Shown: one piece after another, positions 37,410 to 43,887 of the stretch
How positions within the stretch are numbered: the stretch's first letter is position 1
How the letters are laid out: the number at the start of each line of letters is the position of its first letter
Source: Calothrix sp. MO_167.B42
GTDB lineage: Bacteria > Cyanobacteriota > Cyanobacteriia > Cyanobacteriales > Nostocaceae
Direction: 5' to 3'
Length of the DNA: 46,741 nt
Assembly: GCA_030065255.1 (NCBI GenBank)
Contig: JASJCX010000016.1
Coordinates: 1-46,741 of the forward strand
Notes under the pieces: generated by a model
The model's input: the letters and a program-made list of their open reading frames with translations, nothing else
Told to the model about the DNA's origin: nothing
The model's database searches: none
Position numbers and translations under genes: made by a program

Positions 37410-38058
37410 ATGTTTTGTTGGCATTTTGCTGGCATTTAGTATATTTACCACAGCCCTACTTATTTAACTTATTAGTGAATTTCATGAAGAAAAATGTAGA
37501 GATAACCGACTCAAAATAGTGAGAAATTGTGAATATTTGGCTTGCTTTGAGGCATAATCTACACTAAACTAAGTTTCACTCAGTATTACATCAATGAGAA
37601 TTTTCTTCGCAATACGCAGTATAGTTATTCAAACAAGATTACTCGAATAGCTTGCTTGCTTAGTACAAACTAAGCTCCCTTGTTTATCACATAACAGTTA
37701 TAATTCAGAAAAATTAATCACAATTACTCTCTATTAATGTAGTATTGTAGTTTGAAAAGTTCGGTTTTCAACATTATTCGTGGGAAGATATCTTAAAATT
37801 ATAGATGGGAGTTTTCATGGGTTCCCGGGTCGTAATCTTCTCCTCTCGGACAATATGAACACTAATTTTCCAGTGAATATGCCCAGAGAATTAACTATGT
37901 GCTAGGGTTTATCCTTGAATATCTTCATCGTATTTTTCCCTATTGTTTAGACCACAAGTCATTTTTGTTCGCAAAAATTGTACTTGGATACATACTGATG
38001 AGACCTTATCTGCTGGAATAGCTATATTGATAGGACGAAAATAGATCATTTCTGAATT
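37410..38058. other. Spacer upstream of zinc-ribbon gene
   Basis: This AT-rich spacer follows the DUF427 pseudogene. I see no second gene, tRNA or strong hairpin. It presumably carries the promoter of the 38059-39323 pair. Confidence 0.4.
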
Positions 38059-38304
38059 ATGGCAAGCAAGTACGTAAACGTAAGAGAGTACACTGTCAGA
38101 GCACATAAACGACTGATTCGCACTAGGGTTTTTAATTTTGTTTGTAAGCAGTGCAATCAGAGTACAAAGCGAGAAACCTATGGACCTAGACCTTTATACT
38201 GTGAAGGATGTCGTCCTCCCCAGGCTCCAAGAAAATCTATTATGCGCTCTCAAAAAGCCAAGCCTAGAGCAATGGCTTATAACAGTGATCTGGATTTAAA
38301 CTAA
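38059..38304 (+). CDS. Small basic zinc-ribbon protein, conserved in cyanobacteria
   Basis: The 81-residue, strongly basic protein has two CxxC knuckles, C29/C32 and C48/C51, which would bind one zinc ion. The N-terminus ([20 protein letters not shown]) and the segment [18 protein letters not shown] look conserved. It is not ribosomal protein L33 or L36, whose spacing and length differ. The tail is rich in Lys, Arg and Ser. It lies 23 bp before the double winged-helix gene on the same strand, so the two are probably co-transcribed. A nucleic-acid-binding role is plausible from charge and zinc ribbon, but it is inferred. Confidence 0.75.
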   Translation: MASKYVNVREYTVRAHKRLIRTRVFNFVCKQCNQSTKRETYGPRPLYCEGCRPPQAPRKSIMRSQKAKPRAMAYNSDLDLN

Positions 38305-38327
38305 CTAGAAATTTTATCAAAACATAA

Positions 38328-39323
38328 ATGCACGGACAATTACAGCCTCCTCCGAAATCATTGCTGGAACCAATTCTAGAACCTCTTTTAGAGTTACGAG
38401 ACCATTATGCTGGCCTTGTGGCAGAGTATGAAACTTTATACAAGCAAGCACAAGCGCAACTTATTCATGTAGAAGGTTTATTATCAAATTGGTCTGGTGA
38501 TAGCTCCATAAATAGTCGAACTAGTATGGGGCAAACTGCTGCATCTGCCTTAATCCCTCCCAGTAATGGGATTAATAATTTGCTAGAAACTGAGTCTATC
38601 CAACCTCAAGAAAAAGACTCAGATAGTGTGGACTCGAATGATTCGCCTTCCCCAGAAGTAGTTTCTTCATCCTTCCCACAAGCATCTCCAACTAAATACC
38701 CTAACTCCAGCCATTGGTCAGAGATACCATTATTAACCCAACATCGAACTTTAAGCCGCATCCAAGCTATAGAAAGGGTATTAGAAGAAAATGAGGGAAC
38801 CGTATGCCATATTGATTTTATTGTGCGATCGCTTTATGGAGACTTGGAGTCAACTTTATTTAAGGTAGTTAAAGGTCGGGTTCACTCTTCACTCACCCAC
38901 GGAAAAGAAAAGGGCTATTGGTCTGCTGTCCCAGATGAGCCAGGCTGTTATACCTATGATTTAAGTAAGGTAGCCCACAAAAAGGGTAGAACGAAATCTC
39001 AAGTGGGTAAAAAAACTACCAAGAAACCTTTGCTGATTCCTAAAACTAGGAGCATCCCCTTAGCACCTAAATATGAGGGTAAATTCCTGATTGATGCAAT
39101 GTCATCATTACTGCAAGATAGGCCCAAAAAGGCTTTTAGTGTGGCGGAAATTATGGATGGAATCTATGGCGAACTCACTGAAGAACAAATCAGACACATA
39201 AAAAGTGCAGTCCTCAATGAACTCTCCAGAGGTCATAGAATCGGTAGATTTTCTCGGGTTCCTGGCAAAATCGGTTTTTATACCTGGAACTTAAAGATGT
39301 ACCAAGATGCTAATTCTGGCTAA
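38328..39323 (+). CDS. Protein with two winged-helix (HARE-HTH-like) domains
   Basis: The 331-residue protein begins with a short coiled coil (about 12-52), then a Ser/Pro-rich linker (55-135). Two related domains follow: residues 142-212 (RIQAIERVLEENEGTVCHID) and 251-323 (LIDAMSSLLQDRPKKAFSVA). Both end in a similar hairpin, VPDEPGCYTYDL and VPGKIGFYTWNL. The pattern of three helices and a beta wing resembles HB1/ASXL restriction-endonuclease (HARE) HTH or RNA polymerase delta-type winged helices, which bind DNA or DNA-associated proteins. The pair with the zinc-ribbon gene 23 bp upstream suggests a common function in nucleic-acid transactions. The family is known to me only as conserved hypothetical. 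Confidence 0.75.
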   Translation: MHGQLQPPPKSLLEPILEPLLELRDHYAGLVAEYETLYKQAQAQLIHVEGLLSNWSGDSSINSRTSMGQTAASALIPPSNGINNLLETESIQPQEKDSDSVDSNDSPSPEVVSSSFPQASPTKYPNSSHWSEIPLLTQHRTLSRIQAIERVLEENEGTVCHIDFIVRSLYGDLESTLFKVVKGRVHSSLTHGKEKGYWSAVPDEPGCYTYDLSKVAHKKGRTKSQVGKKTTKKPLLIPKTRSIPLAPKYEGKFLIDAMSSLLQDRPKKAFSVAEIMDGIYGELTEEQIRHIKSAVLNELSRGHRIGRFSRVPGKIGFYTWNLKMYQDANSG

Positions 39324-39401
39324 AATCATTGATTCATAAGATTTGGCACAAAGTTATCGGTTTATAGTCGGAGGAATGTCAAAGTCAGGATACAAGGAGA
39401 T

Positions 39402-39426
39402 AAGGAAAAATATTTTCTTTTTCCTT
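39402..39426. terminator. Hairpin between convergent genes, probable bidirectional terminator
   Basis: aaggaaaaa (39402-39410) and tttttcctt (39418-39426) form a perfect 9-bp stem with a 7-nt loop. It lies between the plus-strand winged-helix gene and the minus-strand permease gene. The A/T runs on each side of the loop resemble bidirectional terminators. Confidence 0.5.
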
Positions 39427-39453
39427 GTAAGATAAGTTTCACAAAGCTTTTCT

Positions 39454-40737
39454 CTACTGATGTTTCCGATTTTTGTGCCAAATTAAACCAACGACTATCA
39501 AACCTAGACCTATTTGCCAGACAAATGAATCTACCCAAAAAGCAAGAAACAAACAGGACACTAGACCAAACCAAGTTATCCAAATTGGATAAAGCCTTGC
39601 TGATGGAGTTAGTCGTAAAGCTGCTAAATTGGTAATCCCATAATAAATTAGCACGGTAAAGGCACTGAAAGACCAAGTGGTTTTAACGTTTCCCACCAGG
39701 ATTAATAAGCAAATACCAATACCAACAAATAGTACAGCCCAGTAGGGAGTGGTTTGTTGTTGGTTTAAATGGGCTAAAAATCTTGGTGCATCTCCCCGAC
39801 GACCCATGGCTAACAAAACCCTGGATAAACCTACAATTAAGTTGAGTAATACTCCCAACATGGCTGTCATTGCACCTACTGTGACAATTAAGGCGCTGCC
39901 CTTGCCCATGACTGTTTGGGCTACAATCTCTAGGGGCGCAGTATTTGCCGAAGCATTGACCGTACCTAGAACATCTACCCCCACCACTGCAATACCTACA
40001 GTTGCTACTGCCATGTAAAGTAGCATTACCAACAGCAAGCAAACAATCATGGCTTGGGGAATAGTTTTTCTGGGGGTTTTTACTTCTTCTCCCAATGTTG
40101 CAATCCGACCATACCCTGTATAGGCAACGAACATTAAAGCACTGCTCTGGAGTATGTTTGCTGGAGAAGCGGCAAGTAAGGGAGTAAGATTATTTGTTCC
40201 CTCTTGAATCGCCTGGGGAAGGCAAGCAAGAATAAAGAAGCACAAAGACAGTAGTGTGATTGATACAATTATCACATTAGTAATATGGGAGCGACGAATG
40301 CCATTAAGTACAATTAACGTCATGGCAATCGCAGCTATTAAGGCAAGGGGAATTAATAAGTTGGTATCCCAGCTGGCAATACGTACCAAGTAGCCAGCAA
40401 AACCCAAAGCCGCCGTGGCAGCAGAAGCAGTCTTTGCCACTAGAAACATCCAGCCAGCAGTAAAACCCCAAGCTGAGTTTAAATATTTGTACCCGTATTC
40501 ATAGGTTCCACCACTCACAGGATGATTAGCTGCTAATTGGGCGCTGTTGAGTCCGTTGCAGGTAGCGACTATTGCTCCAATTGCTACTGCTATTAACACC
40601 CCCGAACCAGCAATGCCAGCAGCAATACCAATACTGACAAATACACCTGTACCGATAATAGAACCCAGCCCCATAAGGGTGGCACCAAAGACCCCTAGCT
40701 CTCGTTTGAGTTGGGTTCGGGGATTAGTTGTAGGCAT
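39454..40737 (-). CDS. APC-family amino acid permease
   Basis: The 427-residue protein (start taken at ATG 40737, MPTTNPRTQLKREL; the frame opens at 40767) has twelve predicted membrane helices. The first helix carries GLGSIIGTGVF, the glycine-rich substrate-binding motif of the amino acid-polyamine-organocation superfamily. PVSGGTYEYGYKYLN after helix 2 and FVAYTGYGRIATLGEEVKTP in helix 6 and its loop are also typical. It is probably a secondary importer or exchanger for amino acids; the substrate cannot be told. It is monocistronic. Confidence 0.88.
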   Translation of the reverse strand: MPTTNPRTQLKRELGVFGATLMGLGSIIGTGVFVSIGIAAGIAGSGVLIAVAIGAIVATCNGLNSAQLAANHPVSGGTYEYGYKYLNSAWGFTAGWMFLVAKTASAATAALGFAGYLVRIASWDTNLLIPLALIAAIAMTLIVLNGIRRSHITNVIIVSITLLSLCFFILACLPQAIQEGTNNLTPLLAASPANILQSSALMFVAYTGYGRIATLGEEVKTPRKTIPQAMIVCLLLVMLLYMAVATVGIAVVGVDVLGTVNASANTAPLEIVAQTVMGKGSALIVTVGAMTAMLGVLLNLIVGLSRVLLAMGRRGDAPRFLAHLNQQQTTPYWAVLFVGIGICLLILVGNVKTTWSFSAFTVLIYYGITNLAALRLTPSARLYPIWITWFGLVSCLFLAFWVDSFVWQIGLGLIVVGLIWHKNRKHQ

Positions 40738-40792
40738 ACAGAAATTCCCGCTGTGCAAATACATCACTCTTGTTTTATACCCTGTTATGGGG

Positions 40793-40838
40793 AAAGGGAA
40801 CAGGGAACAGGGAGTGTGGGGAGTGTGGGGAGTGTGGG
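40793..40838. repeat. G-rich tandem tract (ggagtgtgg 9-mers)
   Basis: Three copies of ggagtgtgg follow two of gggaaca-like units. The tract lies upstream of the permease gene in the 40768-41130 spacer, which holds no gene. Confidence 0.8.
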
Positions 40839-40990
40839 CAGAGAGAAAGAGGGAAAGAACCCTATAAATGAATTAAAAACAATTGAATTCCTTTGAATTC
40901 CTTATGGTGTTTTGAATCGGTATTAAGTAAGTCGGCACAATAGAACCAAACTATGTGAAAAAAGTAAATAGGGCTAAAACCCTCTTTCCC

Positions 40991-41094
40991 CCGTTCGGCT
41001 GAGCTCACGGCCGAAGCCTGCCCCCTGCCCCCATTCGGACTTCGGCGTGAGCTCAGTCGAACGCTGAGTTCACGGCCGAAGCCTGCCCCCTGCC
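40991..41094. repeat. GC-rich duplicated 25-bp repeat
   Basis: The 25-bp sequence starting tcacggccgaagcctg is present twice (about 41005-41029 and 41070-41094), each ending in a ccctgcc tract. Between the copies is a partly complementary cggcgtgagctcagtcgaa unit. The GC content is far above the neighbourhood. It lies just after the ABC-2 permease stop and may hinder transcription by folding. Confidence 0.8.
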
Positions 41095-41130
41095 TTATCC
41101 TGATTGAGAAAACTTAAGACATGTGTCTAC

Positions 41131-42036
41131 TTATGCTAAAGTACGTCGCAATCGTGGCTGAATAATCAGTAATGATACCAAGGCAAACCCAAACAGTACG
41201 AGCAACGAACCACCAAAAGTTACATCACCCCAAAAAGCTTGCATCACCACACTACTCAGTTGCCAATCACCATGAATATAAAGGTAGCGAATGGGTTCAA
41301 TGGCATAACTGAGGGGATTAAGGGTAGCCACAATTTGTAACCAATTGGGCATAAAAGATAATGGAGCCAAGGCAGTGCTAGCAAACAGTAATGGCAGATT
41401 AGTCACAAAAATGACTGCGATTAATTCAATGTGTCCGGGAAGGGCAAAAGCCAATCCCAAACTGATGGCAGTTACACCCAAGGCAAGTAAAAAGACAATT
41501 AGAGCGATCGCACCTAAGCCCGCAGCATCTGGTAATCCTGCCCCTAAAAATGCTGCTGCGGTGACAATTACTGCTGCCTGTATAAAACTTTGGCTAATGA
41601 TAAAAATCGCAGAAGCTAGAACAATGGAAAACCTAGATGCTAGGGGAGCTACCAGTAATCGATTTAAAAAACCAAATTCCCGGTCGAACATCACCGGTAA
41701 ACCAGCATTCAGCGCCCCGGCAAAAGCAGTAAAAACAATTACACCTGCCCCTAGGAATTGACCGTAATTTGTCGTAGCACCAAAAATCCCTTTGGGTGCA
41801 TTTTGGAATAAAGCACCAAACAGTACTAACCACATTACCGGCTGAATAATTCCCGCCAGCAGGGTAGAAGGGCGGCGTTTGAGCTGAATAAACAAGCGAC
41901 GGGTTAAAGCCATCGTCTCTTGTACCAATTCAGCAAAAAAGTTGGGTGCAGTGTCAGCATAGCCCTGGGGCGATGCAATTTCCTGCCAATTATTGATATC
42001 CGTTGATGGTTTTGGAGGTATAACAGTTCCACTCAT
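41131..42036 (-). CDS. ABC-2 type transporter permease
   Basis: The 301-residue protein has about six membrane spans and the ABC-2 membrane domain pattern of DrrB/NodJ exporters. An N-terminal cytoplasmic segment ends in LTRRLFIQLKRRPSTLL, an amphipathic interface helix. The first spans follow (GIIQPVMWLVLFGALF). The segment LAPLSFMPNWLQIVATLNPL before the last two spans is the hallmark. It pairs with the ATPase gene 155 bp upstream on the same strand to form a drug-, lipid- or polysaccharide-type exporter. The start codon is preceded by a heptamer repeat. The substrate is unknown. Confidence 0.88.
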   Translation of the reverse strand: MSGTVIPPKPSTDINNWQEIASPQGYADTAPNFFAELVQETMALTRRLFIQLKRRPSTLLAGIIQPVMWLVLFGALFQNAPKGIFGATTNYGQFLGAGVIVFTAFAGALNAGLPVMFDREFGFLNRLLVAPLASRFSIVLASAIFIISQSFIQAAVIVTAAAFLGAGLPDAAGLGAIALIVFLLALGVTAISLGLAFALPGHIELIAVIFVTNLPLLFASTALAPLSFMPNWLQIVATLNPLSYAIEPIRYLYIHGDWQLSSVVMQAFWGDVTFGGSLLVLFGFALVSLLIIQPRLRRTLA

Positions 42037-42039
42037 GGC

Positions 42040-42085
42040 AATTTTGGATGTTCGATTTTAGATTTTGGATTTTAGATTTTAGATT
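42040..42085. repeat. STRR array (aaaatct) upstream of ABC-2 permease start
   Basis: On the minus strand, several aaaatct/aaaatcc 7-mers end a few bases before the permease ATG at 42036, in the gap between ATPase and permease genes. Confidence 0.85.
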
Positions 42086-42191
42086 GGAAAATAGGAAGTT
42101 AGGAGTTGGAAGCCTTTAATTTTTCACTACTTTCCCTCCTTCACTCCGAGCGGGGAAACCCCGCCCCTACTCCTCCACTCCTCCTCACCCT

Positions 42192-43211
42192 CTATCTCAT
42201 ATTTTGTTTCTTTTCTGCTTTAGGATCGCGGGTTCCAGCAGCAGCTAATTCTGCATCTAATAGGGTGCGTCCTGTGGCGGCGAGGTAAACATCATCTAAA
42301 CTAGGGCGAGATTGGGCAATGCCAAACACGGGTAATCCAGCACCATTTAAAGTTTCTTGAATATTGTTCATCACACCATGTTCGGGGGTAACAACCAAAT
42401 TCAAGGAGTTTCCCTGGGCATTATTAATGATAATTTCTTGGACAAATGCTAGCGATCGCAATAATTCTTGAGCTTTTTGCGCTTCTTCCACGGGGGAAAA
42501 TTCACGGATACGTAAAGTAATGCGATCGCCGCCTACCCGATCTTTTAATTCTGATGGTGTACCAGTAGCAATTACCACACCGCGATCGATAATAGCCACG
42601 CGATCGGCTAATGCGTCCACTTCTTCTAAATAATGGCTAGTAATTAATACCGTAGTTCCAGCCTCCCGCAAATTGCGGAGAAATTCCCAGACGATAAATC
42701 GACTTTCAATATCTAATCCTACGGTGGGTTCATCTAATACCAATACATCCGGGGAATGGAGTAAACCCGCAGCTAAATCCAGACGCTTGCGGATACCACC
42801 AGAATAAGTACCAGTTTTTTGATCGGCATATTCTTGTAAACCCAATAGCTGTAAAATTGCATCAATTCGTGAAGCGATCGCAGCTTGGGGAAGATGGTAA
42901 AGTGCCGCTTGGAGTTGCAGAAGTTCCCTTCCAGTCAGCATTTTATCCAATGCCACTTCCTGGGCCACATAACCAAGCCTTCTTCTGGCATTTCTGGGGT
43001 TGGCAATCGCAGAAATTCCAGACACTTCTATTTTGCCTGCATCTGGTGTTATCAGAGTACACAATGCCCGGAGGGTAGTAGTTTTACCTGCACCATTGGG
43101 ACCGAGTAAACCAAAAATTTCTCCTGGTTGTACTTGGAAAGAAACATCTTTAACGGCTTCAACCGAACCGTAGCACTTTTTTAGGTTTTCAATGAAGACG
43201 GCGGGAGCCAT
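42192..43211 (-). CDS. ABC exporter ATP-binding protein (DrrA/CcmA type)
   Basis: The 339-residue ATPase has Walker A GPNGAGKTT (37-45), signature YSGGIRKR (136-143), Walker B VLVLDEP (156-162) with GLD, and the H-loop SHYLEEVDALADR. A C-terminal domain of about 100 residues (after ATGTPSELKDRVGG) matches the DUF4162-type extension found in DrrA-like exporters. It is the first gene of the two-gene exporter operon. The tail ARTLLDAELAAAGTRDPKAE is a usual feature of these cyanobacterial proteins. Confidence 0.92.
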   Translation of the reverse strand: MAPAVFIENLKKCYGSVEAVKDVSFQVQPGEIFGLLGPNGAGKTTTLRALCTLITPDAGKIEVSGISAIANPRNARRRLGYVAQEVALDKMLTGRELLQLQAALYHLPQAAIASRIDAILQLLGLQEYADQKTGTYSGGIRKRLDLAAGLLHSPDVLVLDEPTVGLDIESRFIVWEFLRNLREAGTTVLITSHYLEEVDALADRVAIIDRGVVIATGTPSELKDRVGGDRITLRIREFSPVEEAQKAQELLRSLAFVQEIIINNAQGNSLNLVVTPEHGVMNNIQETLNGAGLPVFGIAQSRPSLDDVYLAATGRTLLDAELAAAGTRDPKAEKKQNMR

Positions 43212-43539
43212 GACAAGTTAGCCTTAACTATACAAATCTCAACAAAGTCTATCTCTATTCTAGAAGTTAAGGGCAGAAGTAGGGTATGTTATGGCACGAA
43301 ACATATCTTGATGCCAATGCATCAGCTTTTTGTATCAGCTTTTTTTGGTATGGGAGTAATTCATATGCTTGATCGCCAACACCGTATTAATACACATATC
43401 GGTATACTGTATCAGAGGTCAAAATGGTAACTCTCAGGGTAATTACGATTGTATGATTGTGACGTATTCTAATAGTATGCTTGTTTTGATGTTTTATTTT
43501 AGGTAATTTTGTGGCATTTCTAATCATTGCCATCCATAA

Positions 43540-43773
43540 AATTTACTCAAAATTGTTAGCAATGGTTCTGCAACGGGAAGAATTAATATATGGTTGCAAC
43601 TAGATATTGAAGCCAAACTTGAGCACTGGGTGCCTGATGGGAGCAGTTTGTTTTGGAGGTGGAAAAAAAATTTGGCTGGCAAAAATTTATGGGATGAACA
43701 ACTCAAACAGACTTGCAAAATTCTGAGGAGCAATGAAAATTGCCGTCAAACCTGGGAAAAGAATTATGATTAA
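43540..43773 (+). pseudogene. Start-less ORF fragment, family not recognised
   Basis: After a stop at 43537-43539 the frame is open for 77 codons to TAA 43771, with no ATG, GTG or TTG near its beginning. The translation looks protein-like: SNGSATGRINIWLQLDIEAK, EHWVPDGSSLFWRWKKNLAG, then a Lys/Asn/Cys-rich end. The Trp-rich amphipathic pattern suggests the tail of a real protein whose front has been lost. I do not recognise the family. A second frame (ATG 43734, 51 codons) overlaps it and ends within the next start codon, which may be chance. The rest of the spacer 43212-43887 shows nothing clear. Confidence 0.35.
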
Positions 43774-43887
43774 AGATTTCTTAAATTCATATAAATTTGA
43801 ACCCATGAGGTTCCATATCACAAAACTCTATTCTTATTTAGACAAATTATTATTTATTCGACTGCTATTGAGGCAGGGAAGCAGTGC

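Noticed and set aside
38059-38304. Ribosomal protein L33
   Set aside because: The cysteine spacing, length and N-terminal sequence do not fit L33.
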